Below are positions 28,001 through 39,257 of a stretch of 64,000 bases of DNA, one piece after another (positions within the stretch are counted from its first letter, which is position 1; every line of letters begins with the position of its first letter). Made by a program: the position numbers and the translations under genes. Under the pieces are notes generated by a model. It saw only the letters and a list, made by a program, of their open reading frames with translations, did no database searches and had not been told where the DNA came from. The stretch is from Cellulomonas marina (GTDB taxonomy: Bacteria; Actinomycetota; Actinomycetes; Actinomycetales; Cellulomonadaceae). Location: contig NZ_FOKA01000007.1 in NCBI RefSeq assembly GCF_900111925.1, forward strand, positions 156,057 to 220,056, in the 5' to 3' direction.

Positions 28001-28343
28001 GCGCCCCACCCTCCGCTCGTCCCCGGACCGCCTCGGCGGCCACCGCCGGTGCGGTTCTACCCCCGCCCACCGACACGCCACCGGCAGCGCCGCCGGGACA
28101 CCTCGCGTGCCCCGACCCGGGCACCACCGGCACCCGCGGGCCCGACGACCGGACGACGGCTGGCAGGCTAGGTGCGTCGCCGCCGGCCCCACAAACAGCC
28201 CTGTGGACGCAGATGTGGACGGCGTGTGGACCGGAGGGCGTCCGCCGCTCCGCTCCGTCCACAGGACGTGGACGGCGGTGTGGACGACGACACCGACGAC
28301 CGCCGCCGGACGCCGCTGACGTGCGGCGGGACCGTGCACCGCT
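28001..28343. promoter_or_regulatory. dnaB / MATE divergent region with TGTGGAC cluster
   Basis: A 343-bp spacer. TGTGGAC occurs at 28202, 28214, 28225, 28279 and 28343, and in reverse at 28257-28263. TGTGGAC is the core of the actinobacterial DnaA box (TTGTCCACA), though none extends to a full 9-mer. The half next to dnaB (28001-28190) holds only its GGAGGG ribosome-binding site as a recognisable element. Confidence 0.5.
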
Positions 28344-29702
28344 GTGGACCCGAGAGGACGGCCGACCATCCCACCTGCTGGACACACGCCGTCGGTCGAC
28401 CGCGAGATCGTGGCCCTGGCCGTCCCCGCGCTGGGCGCCCTCGTCGCCGAGCCCCTGTTCGTCCTCGTCGACACCGCCGTGGTCGGCAGCCTCGGCACCG
28501 CGCCGCTGGCCGGGCTCGCGCTCGCCTCCACGGTGCTCGTGACCGTCGTCGGCCTGTGCGTCGTGCTCGCCTACGCGACCACGGCGGCCGTGGCCCGGCG
28601 CTCGGGCGCGGGGGACGCGGCCGGCGCGATGCGGCTGGGCGTCGACGGCCTCTGGCTCGCCCTCGGGCTCGGCGTCGTGCTGGCGGCCGTGCTCGTGCCC
28701 GCGGCCCCGTGGCTCGTCGCCGCGCTCGGCGCCCGGGGCGACGTCGCGACGGCCGCCGTCGCCTACCTGCGCTGGTCGGCCCCCGGGCTGCCGGGGATGC
28801 TCGTCGTGCTCGCCGCCACCGGCGCCCTCCGCGGGCTCCGGGACACGCGCACGCCGCTCGTCGTCGCCGCGTCCGGCGCGGCGCTCAACGCGGTGCTGTG
28901 CGTCGCCCTGGCGCTCGGGCTGGACCGGGGCGTCGCCGGGTCGGGCGCCGCCACGGCGGTGACGCAGCTGCTCATGGGGGCCGCGCTCGGCCTCGTCGTG
29001 CTCCGCGGTGCCCGGCGGGCGGGCACCGCCCTCCTGCCCGGCCGCGCCGGCGTGCTCGGTCACGCCCGGGCGGGCGTGCCGCTGCTGGTCCGCACCCTCA
29101 CGCTGCGCGCGGCCGTCCTGCTCGCCGCGGCGGTCGCCACGGCGCTCGGGCCCGTGGCGCTGGCCGGGCACGGCGTCGTGGCGGCGGTGTGGGGCCTGAC
29201 GGCCTTCGCGCTCGACGCCCTCGCCATCGCCGCGCAGGCGCTCGTCGGGCACGCGCTCGGCGCCGCCGACCCGGACCGCGCCCGTGCCGTCCTGACCCGC
29301 TGCCTGCGCTGGGGCGTCGGGGCGGGCGTGGTGCTCGGGCTCGTGGTCGGCGGGCTCGCCCCCGTGCTGGCGCGCCTGTTCTCCGCCGACGACGAGGTGC
29401 GGGCCGCGGCCACCCTCGGGCTCCTCGTCGTCGCGGTGTCGCTGCCCGTCGCCGGCTGGGTGTTCGTCCTCGACGGGGTGCTCATCGGCGCCGGGGACGG
29501 CCGCTACCTCGCCGTGGCCGGGGTCGTGACCCTCGTCGTGTACGCGCCCGCCGCAGTCGCCGTGCTGCGGCTGGCGCCCCACGGCGCCGCCGGGCTCGCG
29601 TGGTCCTGGGCCGCCTTCGCAGGCCTGTTCATGCTCGCGCGGGCGGTCACGACCGGCGTGCGGGCCCGGGGCACGGGCTGGTACCGGCTCGGCGCCGCGT
29701 GA
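28344..29702 (+). CDS. MATE family efflux transporter
   Basis: A 452-residue, twelve-helix membrane exporter of the MATE family (DinF-like branch). The first helix begins DREIVALAVPALGALVAEPLF, followed by DTAVVGSLGT, a family signature. It probably exports cationic or drug-like compounds by Na+ or H+ antiport. GTG at 28344 is the only workable start before the first helix; no clear Shine-Dalgarno is present, and the codon lies inside the last TGTGGAC copy. Confidence 0.87.
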   Translation: MDPRGRPTIPPAGHTPSVDREIVALAVPALGALVAEPLFVLVDTAVVGSLGTAPLAGLALASTVLVTVVGLCVVLAYATTAAVARRSGAGDAAGAMRLGVDGLWLALGLGVVLAAVLVPAAPWLVAALGARGDVATAAVAYLRWSAPGLPGMLVVLAATGALRGLRDTRTPLVVAASGAALNAVLCVALALGLDRGVAGSGAATAVTQLLMGAALGLVVLRGARRAGTALLPGRAGVLGHARAGVPLLVRTLTLRAAVLLAAAVATALGPVALAGHGVVAAVWGLTAFALDALAIAAQALVGHALGAADPDRARAVLTRCLRWGVGAGVVLGLVVGGLAPVLARLFSADDEVRAAATLGLLVVAVSLPVAGWVFVLDGVLIGAGDGRYLAVAGVVTLVVYAPAAVAVLRLAPHGAAGLAWSWAAFAGLFMLARAVTTGVRARGTGWYRLGAA

Positions 29703-30012
29703 GGGCCGACGACGAGCGCCGCCGGCGCTCATCGGGGACGGGTCCGCCACCCGTCCGGGTGCGGACGCGGTCCGCATGGCGTGTGACGGGTGCCACATGT
29801 CGGGACGGCGCGCGTCGTCGAGCCCCAGGTGGGTGATCGTCACGGCGCGACCGATATGGGAGTGTGACCCAACCGTGTCCGGGACGAGACCGTCACCCGT
29901 GTCCCATTAACGGTCCCGAAACGCAGCACGCCTAAGTTGCGCCACAGCCCGGCACGCGGTGCCGGATCGTGCCGCCCCTGCCGGCGGACGACGAACTGAT
30001 GGAGGTTCCCCC
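29703..30012. promoter_or_regulatory. MATE terminator and livK upstream region
   Basis: Arms 29711-29720 and 29724-29733 form a 10-bp hairpin with one mismatch, a probable MATE terminator. Further on, TTAAC-N6-GAAAC at 29907-29922 resembles one half of a GlnR nitrogen-control site. TAAGTT at 29933-29938 is a possible -10 for livK, and GGAGG at 30001-30005 is its ribosome-binding site. Confidence 0.45.
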
Positions 30013-31272
30013 ATGCGCACACGCACCCCCCGGGTCGCGGGTCTCGCGCTCGTGCTGGCGGCCGGTCTCGCGGTCGCGGGCTGCGCCGACCGCTCCACCA
30101 CCGGCGGCACGGAGGCCGACCCGACGGCCTCGGGCTCGGCGGCCGAGGGCGGCGGCACCAGCGCCGCCGACCTGTCGATCCAGCCGCTCGTCCAGGTCGA
30201 CGCCGAGGGTGCCGAGGTCGAGGCGGCGGGCGACGGCAGCGAGGCCGCCGACCCGGCCGGCGACGGCTCCGCGTCCTGCTCGGGCATCGCCATCGCGATG
30301 GCCGGCGCCCTGACCGGCCCGAACGCGGCCCTCGGCACGAACATCCTCAACGGCGCCACCCTCGCGGTGGACCAGCACAACGAGGCCAACCCCGACTGCC
30401 AGGTCGAGATCAAGCAGTTCGACACGCAGGGCGACCCGCAGGCCGCCACGCAGGTGGCGCCGACGATCGTCTCCGACACCTCGGTCATCGGCCTGCTCGG
30501 CCCGGCCTTCTCGGGCGAGACGAACGCGACCGGCCCGATCTTCAACCAGGCCAACCTGCTCTCGCTCACGGCCTCGGCGACGAACCCCTCGCTCACCCAG
30601 AACGGGTGGACGAACTTCTTCCGCGGCCTGGGCAACGACAACTCGCAGGGTGCGGCGGTCGCCAACTACCTGACGGGCGAGCTCGGCTTCAGCACGGTCT
30701 GCGTCGTCCAGGACGACTCCGACTACGGCATCGGCCTCGCCGAGGTCGTCACCGAGACGCTCGGCGAGGCGGCGAACCCCGACTGCGCCGCCGAGGTCAA
30801 GACGGGTGACAAGGACTTCTCCGCGACGGTCCAGATCATCGCGGACGCCGCCCCCGACGCCGTCTACTACGCCGGCTACTACGCCGAGGCCGCCCCGCTG
30901 CTGTCCCAGCTGCGCTCCGGCGGCGTCGAGGCGGCCTTCGCCTCCGGCGACGGCTCCAACGACGCGCAGTTCGTCTCCCAGGCCGGCTCGGACTCCGAGG
31001 GCGCCTACCTGTCCTGCCCGTGCGGCCCGGCCCCCGAGCCGTTCGCGGCGGACTACGAGGCGGCGTTCGGCCAGGCGCCCGGCGTCTACTCGGTCGAGGG
31101 CTACGACCTGGCGACGATCATGCTCAAGGGCATCGACTCCGGCGTGTCCGACCGGGCCGGGCTCGTCGAGTTCGTCTCCTCCTACTCGGGCGTCGGCCTC
31201 GCCAAGCCCTACGAGTGGGACTCCACGGGCGAGCTCGCCTCGACGACCACGTGGCTCTACGAGGTCCAGTGA
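30013..31272 (+). CDS. livK: Branched-chain amino acid ABC transporter substrate-binding lipoprotein
   Basis: A 419-residue type I periplasmic-binding fold protein. The signal peptide ends in LAVAGC, a lipobox, so Cys is lipidated and the protein is tethered outside the membrane. A low-complexity Ala/Glu/Asp linker (about 25-88) follows. The binding domain then begins with GIAIAMAGALTGPNA. ATG 30013 has GGAGG 7 nt before it. It is first gene of livKHMGF. The LIV family also includes urea and amide binders, so the ligand is not certain. Confidence 0.9.
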   Translation: MRTRTPRVAGLALVLAAGLAVAGCADRSTTGGTEADPTASGSAAEGGGTSAADLSIQPLVQVDAEGAEVEAAGDGSEAADPAGDGSASCSGIAIAMAGALTGPNAALGTNILNGATLAVDQHNEANPDCQVEIKQFDTQGDPQAATQVAPTIVSDTSVIGLLGPAFSGETNATGPIFNQANLLSLTASATNPSLTQNGWTNFFRGLGNDNSQGAAVANYLTGELGFSTVCVVQDDSDYGIGLAEVVTETLGEAANPDCAAEVKTGDKDFSATVQIIADAAPDAVYYAGYYAEAAPLLSQLRSGGVEAAFASGDGSNDAQFVSQAGSDSEGAYLSCPCGPAPEPFAADYEAAFGQAPGVYSVEGYDLATIMLKGIDSGVSDRAGLVEFVSSYSGVGLAKPYEWDSTGELASTTTWLYEVQ

Positions 31273-31278
31273 CCTGAC

Positions 31279-31314
31279 GGCGGCGGCCGGGTCCTCCGGG
31301 GCCCGGCCGTCGTC
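31279..31314 (+). terminator. Hairpin between livK and livH (partial terminator)
   Basis: CGGCCGGG (31284-31291) pairs with CCCGGCCG (31302-31309), extended by further pairs and wobbles to 31279/31314. It lies 7 nt after the livK stop. Such hairpins often keep the binding-protein mRNA more abundant than the permease part. Confidence 0.6.
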
Positions 31315-31350
31315 GCGCGTCCGACCTCTCCACCCCTGCGAAGGAGCACG

Positions 31351-32387
31351 ATGAGTGCACTCGTCCTGGCCGGCGGCCAGGTGCTCGCGGACGGCGTCAT
31401 CGACTTCAACGTCGGCGCCCTCGGCCGCAACTTCTGGTCGCTGACGGTCAGCGGCCTGACCTACGGCTCGATCTACGCGCTCGTCGCCGTCGGCTACACG
31501 CTCGTGTACGGCGTGCTGCGCCTCATCAACTTCGCGCACTCCGAGATCTTCATGCTCGGCATGTTCGGGCAGTACGCGACGCTCATGCTGCTCGGCTTCA
31601 ACCCCAGCGGCGACGTCTACCAGCAGGGCGTGCTGCTCACGATCGTCTTCCTCGCCGTCGCCATGGTCGGCGGCATGGTGGTCTCCGGCGGCGCTGCCGT
31701 GGGCCTCGAGCGGATCGCCTACCGGCCGCTGCGCCGGCGCGGGGCGCCGCCGCTCGTCTTCCTCATCACCGCCATCGGCGCGTCGTTCGTCATCCAGGAG
31801 TTCGTGCACTTCGTGCTCCCGAGCCTGACCGGCAACACCCTCGGCGGCGTCAACGCCCAGCAGCCCATCCGCCTCGTGCAGCCCGCGACGCAGTTCGAGG
31901 TCTTCGGCGCACGGGTCTCGAACGTCGACCTCGTCATCGTCGCGTCCGCCCTCGTCCTCGCCTTCGCCGTCGACCGGTTCGTCAACGCGACGAAGTTCGG
32001 CCGCGGCATCCGGGCCGTGGCGCAGGACCCGGTGACGGCCACGCTCATGGGTGTGTCCCGCGAGCGCGTCATCATGCTGACGTTCCTCATCGGCGGCGTG
32101 CTCGCCGGCGCCGCGGCGCTGCTCTACACGCTCCGCGTGCCCAGCGGCATCATCTACTCCGGCGGCTTCATCCTCGGCATCAAGGCGTTCTCCGCCGCCG
32201 TCCTCGGCGGCATCGGCAACCTGCGCGGCGCGCTGCTCGGCGGCCTGCTCCTCGGCGTGATGGAGCTCTACGGCCAGGCCCTGTTCGGCACCGAGTGGCG
32301 CGACGTCGTGGCGTTCGTCCTGCTCATCCTCGTCCTCATGTTCCGGCCCACCGGCATCCTGGGCGAGTCCCTCGGGAAGGCACGCGC

Positions 32388-32391
<4 letters not shown>
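31351..32391 (+). CDS. livH: Branched-chain amino acid ABC transporter permease LivH
   Basis: A 346-residue inner-membrane permease. The LivH signature is clear: GSIYALVAVGYTLVYGVLR LINFAHSE near residues 38-65, and GIRAVAQDPVTATLMGV. GAAGGAG precedes the ATG. The stop overlaps livM by 4 nt. Confidence 0.93.
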
Positions 32392-33640
<1,249 letters not shown>

Positions 33641-33644
<4 letters not shown>

Positions 33645-34636
33645 CCCAGCCCGGAGGCATGGCCGCCGGTTCCGAGCACGGCGACGAGCACCTCGGCGAC
33701 CCGGGGCGCGCGAACCGCCAGACGCCGGAGCAGTACCTGCCCGACGGCGGGGTGGAGCCGCCGGCCGCGTTCGACGTCGCCGACGTCCACCCCGAGCTGG
33801 CCGACGAGGCCGTCGTCGCGGAGATCGTCGCCCCCGACCGCGACATCCGCGCCGAGGTGGGCGAGCCGCTGCTGCAGATGCAGGGCGTGACGATGCGGTT
33901 CGGCGGCCTCACCGCCCTGGACGCCGTCACCTTCGACATCCGCCGCGGCGAGATCCTCGGCCTCATCGGCCCCAACGGCGCCGGCAAGACGACGTGCTTC
34001 AACGCGATGACCGGCGTCTACCGGCCCACCGAGGGCCAGGTCGTCTTCGACGGCAAGCCCCTGGGGAAGATCAAGCGCAACGAGATCACGCGCCTCGGCA
34101 TCGCGCGCACCTTCCAGAACATCCGGCTCTTCAGCGACATGACGGCGCTGGAGAACGTGGTGGTGGGCACCGACGCGCGGCACCGGACCTCCGTGCCGGG
34201 GGCGGTCTTCCGCTCCAAGCGGCACCGCGCCGAGGAGCGCGACGCCCTCGACCGCGCGATGGCCCTCCTCGAGTTCGTCGGGGTCGGCAAGCGCGCCACC
34301 CAGCAGGCCCGCAACCTGCCGTACGGCGACCAGCGTCGCCTCGAGATCGCCCGGGCGCTGGCCACCGAGCCCAAGCTCCTCTGCCTCGACGAGCCGGCCG
34401 CCGGGTTCAACCCGGCCGAGAAGGTCGAGCTCATGGAGCTCATCCGCAAGATCCGCGACGACGGCTACACCGTCCTGCTCATCGAGCACGACATGCGCCT
34501 CGTCATGGGCGTGACCGACCGGGTCGTGGTGCTCGAGTTCGGCCGCAAGATCGCCGACGGCCTGCCGCGCGACGTCTCCGCCGACCCGGCCGTCATCGCC
34601 GCCTACCTGGGGGTCCCCGACGATGCCACTGCTTGA
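33641..34636 (+). CDS. livG: Branched-chain amino acid ABC transporter ATP-binding protein LivG
   Basis: A 331-residue ATPase. Walker A is GPNGAGKTT, Walker B LLCLDEPAAGFNP, and the signature loop reads NLPYGDQRRLEIARAL. An acidic N-terminal extension of about 80 residues precedes the ABC fold, absent from ordinary LivG (about 255 residues). GGAGGTGCCCG precedes the ATG at 33641, which overlaps the livM stop, so the long form is supported. Confidence 0.93.
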
Positions 34637-35342
34637 GCTCAAGGACCTGACGGTCTCCTACGGCCGCATCGAGGCCGTCCGCGGCATCTCGCTGACGGTG
34701 GAGGAGGGTGAGCTCGTCACCCTCATCGGCGCCAACGGCGCAGGCAAGACGACGACGATGCGTGCGGTCTCCGGCGTCCGGCCGCTGTCGCGCGGATCGG
34801 TGTGGTTCGACGGCCAGGACATCGCCAGGGTGAAGGCGCACGACCGCGTCAACCTCGGCATCGTCCAGGCGCCCGAGGGCCGCGGCGTGTTCCCGGGAAT
34901 GACGGTCCTCGAGAACCTCGAGATGGGCTGCTACTCGCGCACGTTCCCGACGAGGGCCGCGCACGACGAGATGCTCGAGCACGTCCTCGAGCTGTTCCCG
35001 CGCCTGCGCGAGCGCAAGGACCAGCTCGGCGGGACGCTGTCCGGCGGCGAGCAGCAGATGGTCGCGATCGGCCGCGCGCTCATGGCCCGCCCGCGGCTCC
35101 TGCTGCTCGACGAGCCGTCGATGGGCCTCGCGCCGCTGGTCATCCAGCAGATCTTCCGGATCATCTCCGAGATCAACGGCGAGGGCACGACCATCCTCCT
35201 CGTCGAGCAGAACGCGCAGCAGGCGCTGTCGCGCTCGCACCGCGCGTACATCCTCGAGACGGGCGAGGTCATCAAGACCGGCGCCGGCAAGGACCTCCTC
35301 GCCGACCCGGCCGTCAAGGAGGCCTACCTGGGCGTCGCCTAG
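34623..35342 (+). CDS. livF: Branched-chain amino acid ABC transporter ATP-binding protein LivF
   Basis: A 239-residue ATPase, second nucleotide-binding subunit. Walker A GANGAGKTTT, signature LSGGEQQMVAIGRAL, Walker B LLLLDEPSMGLAP. The gene starts 14 nt inside livG, indicating tight coupling. A strong terminator follows. Confidence 0.94.
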   Translation: MPLLELKDLTVSYGRIEAVRGISLTVEEGELVTLIGANGAGKTTTMRAVSGVRPLSRGSVWFDGQDIARVKAHDRVNLGIVQAPEGRGVFPGMTVLENLEMGCYSRTFPTRAAHDEMLEHVLELFPRLRERKDQLGGTLSGGEQQMVAIGRALMARPRLLLLDEPSMGLAPLVIQQIFRIISEINGEGTTILLVEQNAQQALSRSHRAYILETGEVIKTGAGKDLLADPAVKEAYLGVA

Positions 35343-35347
35343 GGGGG

Positions 35348-35377
35348 CGGGTCCCGCGCGCCGTCGCGCGGGACCCG
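35348..35377. terminator. Bidirectional terminator between livF and the BCCT gene
   Basis: Perfect 13-bp arms at 35348-35360 and 35365-35377 with a CCGT loop. It lies between convergent genes and can end both transcripts. Confidence 0.85.
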
Positions 35378-35390
35378 TCCCGCACGACGG

Positions 35391-37169
35391 TCAGGCGGTG
35401 CCGCTCGGGCCGGCCCCGGTCGCCGGCACAGCCGTCGCGCCCCGCTCGCGGCCCCCGTCGTCGACGGCGGAGGAGTCGTCCGTCGCGGCCTGCGGTACGG
35501 CAGCACGTGCCGGCCGCAGCCGGCGACGGAGGCCGGGGAGACGTCGACCACCGTCGGCGGGCGAGACGTCGACCACCGTCGCCCCCTCGACCTCGAGGCC
35601 GTCGTACTCGCCGATGTGGTCGACGAGCGCCGCCCGGCGTGCCCGCTCGTACGCGCGCGCCTCGCGGCCGAACGCGCGCACGGTGGCCCAGCAGATGAGG
35701 AGCATGACGACGCTGAAGGGCAGCGCGATGATGATCGCCGCCGTCTGCAGCGCGCCGAGACCCCCGGAGAGCAGGAGGGCCACGGCCAGCAGCGCGGAGA
35801 CGAGCACGAAGAACACGCGCACCCAGCGCCGGGGCTCGATCTCGCCGCCGCTCGCGATCATCGCCATGACCAGCGCGCCGGAGTCGGACGAGGTGACGAA
35901 GAAGAGCGCGACGAGCACGATCGCCCCGACCACGAGCGCCGGCCCCGCGGGCAGCGTCTGCAGCACCGCGAACAGGGCGCCCTCGAGGTCCACGGTGCCG
36001 TCCGCACCCACCAGACCGCCCTCGCCGAACACCTCGCGGTGCAGCGCCGTCCCACCGAGCACCGCGAACCACACGAACGTCACCAGCGTGGGCACGAGCA
36101 GCACGCCGAGCACGAACTGCCGCACGGTCCGCCCCCGCGAGATGCGGGCGATGAAGATGCCGACGAAGGGCGCCCAGGAGATCCACCAGCCCCAGTAGAA
36201 GCTCGTCCAGGACGCCTGCCACGCCTCCCCGGCAGCGCCACGGAACGCGGTGACGTGGAAGGACACGCCGACCACGTTCTGCAGGTACACGCCGATGCCC
36301 TGCACGAGGTCCCGGAGCAGGAACAGCGTCGGCCCGGCGACGAGCACCACCACGACGAGCAGCCCCGCGAGCACGAGGTTCGCGTTCGAGAGCCACTTCA
36401 TGGCCCGTGTCACGCCCGACAGGACCGAGGCCAGCACGGCCAGCGTGGTGACGCCGGTGAGGACGACCTGCAGCCCGGTGCTCACCTGCAGCAGGCCGAT
36501 GCTGCTGAGGCCGGAGCTGATCTGCACGACGCCGAAGCCGAGCGACGTCGCGACGCCGAACAGGGTGCCGACCAGGGCCACGACGTCGACGAGGTCGCCC
36601 CAGCCGCCCCGCACCCGGCGACCGAGCAGGGGCTCGAGCGCCCACCGGATCGAGACCGGCCGGCCGCGCCGGTGGATGGCGTACGCGAGGGCGAGACCCA
36701 CCACGACGTAGATCGCCCAGGCGTGCAGCCCCCAGTGCAGGTAGGTCTGCGCCAGGGCCTGCTGCGCGAGCTCCGAGGGGGTGCCGGTGACACCGGGGCG
36801 CGGGGACGCGAAGTGGCTGAGGGGCTCGCTCACGCCGTAGAACACGAGGCCGATCCCCATCCCCGCGGCGAAGAGCAGGGCGAACCAGGAACGGGTGCTG
36901 AACTCCGGTGTGTCGTCGTCGCGCCCGAGCCGCAGGTCGCCGTGCCGGCCGAAGCCGAACCACAGGCTCATGGCGACGAAGAACGCCACGACGAGGACGT
37001 AGTACCAGCTGAAGCCGCGGACGATCGACCCCTGCACCGCGGACAGCGCACCGCCGACGGCGCGGGGCGCGAGGATCGCGGCGAGGGCCGCCGAGACGGT
37101 GAGCACCGCGGCCGGCCAGAAGACCCGGCGGGCGACGGACGGGCGGGGTGCGGCGTGGGTCTGGCTCAT
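35391..37169 (-). CDS. BCCT family osmolyte (betaine/choline/carnitine) transporter
   Basis: A 592-residue secondary transporter with about twelve membrane helices. The BCCT tryptophan signature FYWGWWISWAPFVGIF and the ARISRGRTVR segment are present, as is the GMGIGLVFYGVSEP helix. It imports trimethylammonium compounds with Na+ or H+, usually for osmotic protection. The C-terminal tail of about 90 residues is long, charged and cytoplasmic, which in relatives can sense osmotic stress. ATG 37169 has GGAGAG upstream. The exact substrate cannot be read from sequence. Confidence 0.9.
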   Translation of the reverse strand: MSQTHAAPRPSVARRVFWPAAVLTVSAALAAILAPRAVGGALSAVQGSIVRGFSWYYVLVVAFFVAMSLWFGFGRHGDLRLGRDDDTPEFSTRSWFALLFAAGMGIGLVFYGVSEPLSHFASPRPGVTGTPSELAQQALAQTYLHWGLHAWAIYVVVGLALAYAIHRRGRPVSIRWALEPLLGRRVRGGWGDLVDVVALVGTLFGVATSLGFGVVQISSGLSSIGLLQVSTGLQVVLTGVTTLAVLASVLSGVTRAMKWLSNANLVLAGLLVVVVLVAGPTLFLLRDLVQGIGVYLQNVVGVSFHVTAFRGAAGEAWQASWTSFYWGWWISWAPFVGIFIARISRGRTVRQFVLGVLLVPTLVTFVWFAVLGGTALHREVFGEGGLVGADGTVDLEGALFAVLQTLPAGPALVVGAIVLVALFFVTSSDSGALVMAMIASGGEIEPRRWVRVFFVLVSALLAVALLLSGGLGALQTAAIIIALPFSVVMLLICWATVRAFGREARAYERARRAALVDHIGEYDGLEVEGATVVDVSPADGGRRLPGLRRRLRPARAAVPQAATDDSSAVDDGGRERGATAVPATGAGPSGTA

Positions 37170-37274
37170 GGGTTCTCTCCGGCCGGGAGCGGGGTGCCGA
37201 CCGCCAGGACGACGGCCTCGCTGCCGGGTCTCGACGCGCGCCGTAGGTGCCGACACCGTACGCCGCCCGGCAGC

Positions 37275-37312
37275 ACGACGCCCCGCCGTCCAGGAGGACG
37301 GCGGGGCGTCGT
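37275..37312 (-). terminator. Terminator of the rpsF-ssb-rpsR-rplI operon
   Basis: A perfect 17-bp stem (37275-37291 with 37296-37312) and AGGA loop, 53 nt past the rplI stop. Confidence 0.88.
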
Positions 37313-37364
37313 CGTCACCGGCGCCCGGGGAGCAGGTCCCCGGTGCCGGTGGGTGCTGCGGGTG

Positions 37365-37814
37365 TCAGGCCGCGACGACCTTGACGGTCACCGTGGCGGC
37401 GACCTCGGCGTGCAGCCGGACGGACACCTTGTACTCGCCCGTGGCCTTGATGGGCTGGGCGATCTCGATCTTGCGGCGGTCGACCGCGGGCGCGCCGGCC
37501 TCCGTCACCGCGGCGGCGATGTCGGCGGTCGTCACCGCGCCGAACAGCCGCCCGCCGGCACCGGCGGTGGCCCGCACGACGACCGGCCGGGACTGCAGGG
37601 AGTCGCGCGTGGCGCGCGCCTCGTCGAGCGTCGCGATCTCGCGCGCCTTGCGGGCCTTGCGGATGGCGGAGACGTCCTTCTCGGCGCCCTTGCTCCACGC
37701 CGTGGCGAGGCCGCGGGGCACGAGGTAGTTGCGGGCGTACCCGTCCTTCACCTCGACGACGTCCCCGGGGGCACCGAGACCGGTGACCTCGTGGGTCAGG
37801 ATGAGCTTGGCCAT
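37365..37814 (-). CDS. rplI: 50S ribosomal protein L9
   Basis: A 149-residue L9, full length. The N-terminal RNA-binding signature reads [20 protein letters not shown] long connecting helix and the C-terminal domain follow. Last gene of the operon, 14 nt after rpsR. Confidence 0.98.
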   Translation of the reverse strand: MAKLILTHEVTGLGAPGDVVEVKDGYARNYLVPRGLATAWSKGAEKDVSAIRKARKAREIATLDEARATRDSLQSRPVVVRATAGAGGRLFGAVTTADIAAAVTEAGAPAVDRRKIEIAQPIKATGEYKVSVRLHAEVAATVTVKVVAA

Positions 37815-37828
37815 GGTGGTCCCCTCTC

Positions 37829-38065
37829 TCAGCGCGCCGACGACGAGTACGGCAGCAGGGCCATCTCGCGCGCGTTCTTGACGGCGCGGGCGATCGCGCG
37901 CTGCTCCTGCACGGACACCCCGGTCACCCGGCGCGCACGGATCTTCCCGCGGTCGGAGATGAACTTGCGCAGCAGCGCGGTGTCCTTGTAGTCGACCACG
38001 TCGATCTTGGCGACCTTGAGCGGGTTCTGCTTCTTCTTGGGCTTGCGGACGACGGGCTTGGCCAT
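37829..38065 (-). CDS. rpsR: 30S ribosomal protein S18
   Basis: A 78-residue S18 with the conserved core [18 protein letters not shown] and RRVTGV. No Cys zinc motif is present, so this is the zinc-free (C-minus) form. AGAAGGAGCACCGCG precedes the ATG. Confidence 0.97.
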   Translation of the reverse strand: MAKPVVRKPKKKQNPLKVAKIDVVDYKDTALLRKFISDRGKIRARRVTGVSVQEQRAIARAVKNAREMALLPYSSSAR

Positions 38066-38167
38066 CGCGGTGCTCCTTCTGCTGGAGCCCCGAGCGTTGC
38101 CGTGCTCGGGGATGTGGGTGTCAGGGGTGGGTCGCACCCGTCAGGCGCGACCCGGTGGGGACGTCGG

Positions 38168-38713
38168 TCAGAACGGGGGCTCGTCGGAGTAGCCGCCGCC
38201 GGACGAGCCGCTCGCGGGCGTGGCCCACGGGTCGTCGGCCTGGCCGCCGCCGCCGGAGGACGAGCCGCCGCCGTAGCCGCCGCCTCCGCTGCCGCCGCCG
38301 TAGCCGCCACCACCTCCGCCGCCGAACCCCCCGCCGCCGCCACCGGACCGCTGGGTCCGGGTGACCTTGGCCGAGGCGTAGCGCAGGGAGGGGCCGACCT
38401 CGTCGACCTGCAGCTCGACGACGGTGCGCTTCTCGCCCTCGCGCGTCTCGTACTCGCGCTGGACGAGCCGGCCGACCGCGATGACGCGGGTGCCCTTCGT
38501 CAGCGACTCGGCGACCTGCTCGGCCGCCTCGCGCCAGATGGAGCAGCGCATGAACAGCGTGGTCCCGTCCTTCCACTCGTTCGACTGGCGGTCGAACGTG
38601 CGGGGGGTCGAGGCCACCGTGAAGTTGGCGACGGCTGCGCCCGAGGGCGTGAACCGCAGCTCCGGGTCACCCGTGAGGTTCCCGATGACCGTGATGACGG
38701 TCTCTCCTGCCAT
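38168..38713 (-). CDS. ssb: Single-stranded DNA-binding protein
   Basis: A 181-residue SSB. The OB-fold covers about residues 1-115 (begins [19 protein letters not shown]). A Gly-rich disordered linker follows, then the acidic protein-docking tip YSDEPPF. It coats single-stranded DNA during replication and repair. Position between rpsF and rpsR is conserved in bacteria. Confidence 0.97.
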   Translation of the reverse strand: MAGETVITVIGNLTGDPELRFTPSGAAVANFTVASTPRTFDRQSNEWKDGTTLFMRCSIWREAAEQVAESLTKGTRVIAVGRLVQREYETREGEKRTVVELQVDEVGPSLRYASAKVTRTQRSGGGGGGFGGGGGGGYGGGSGGGGYGGGSSSGGGGQADDPWATPASGSSGGGYSDEPPF

Positions 38714-38852
38714 GACTGCTGCTCCCTCCGAGAGCTGGACCTGCGACGCGACGACGGACGTGCGACGGCCGCCCGCGGGCGGCCCCGCCGGTCACCCTAG
38801 GGACGGGCGCCCACACGCGTGGACGGTCGTCCCCAGGACCGGCGGTGCGACG

Positions 38853-39146
38853 TCACTTCTCGGCGCGGAGGACCTTCGTGCGCAGGACGGCCTCGTTCAG
38901 GCCGAGCTGGCGGTCGAGCTCCTTGGCCGTGGCCGGGGTCGCCTGGAAGTCGACGACCGCGTAGATGCCCTCGGACTTCTTCGCGATGTCGTAGGCGAGG
39001 CGACGGCGGCCCCAGATGTCGACCTTGTCCACGCTGCCGCCGTCGGTCTTGACGACGGTCAGGTAGCGGTCGAGCGACGGGGCGACGGTGCGCTCCTCGA
39101 TCTCGGGGTCGAGGATGATCATGATCTCGTACTGACGCAGGCTCAT
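38853..39146 (-). CDS. rpsF: 30S ribosomal protein S6
   Basis: A 97-residue S6 beginning [22 protein letters not shown] 39146 is chosen because AGGAGG sits 5 nt upstream; GTG 39152 would add two residues. TAGCCT at 39255-39260 (minus strand, overlapping the PBP stop) is a possible -10 for the operon. Confidence 0.97.
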   Translation of the reverse strand: MSLRQYEIMIILDPEIEERTVAPSLDRYLTVVKTDGGSVDKVDIWGRRRLAYDIAKKSEGIYAVVDFQATPATAKELDRQLGLNEAVLRTKVLRAEK

Positions 39147-39257
39147 ACCCACCTCCTCTGGTCTCGGCGGTCACGGTCGGTCCGTGACAGGAGGGTGTGT
39201 GCGTCGCGGCGCCGTCCCGGCCGGGAGGCAGGGGTGCAGGCGCAGCAGCGGACCAGG

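Noticed and set aside
28001..28343. Chromosome origin
   Set aside because: TGTGGAC copies cluster here but there is no dnaA or dnaN, no A+T-rich unwinding region and no full 9-mer box; parAB place oriC beyond the right end.
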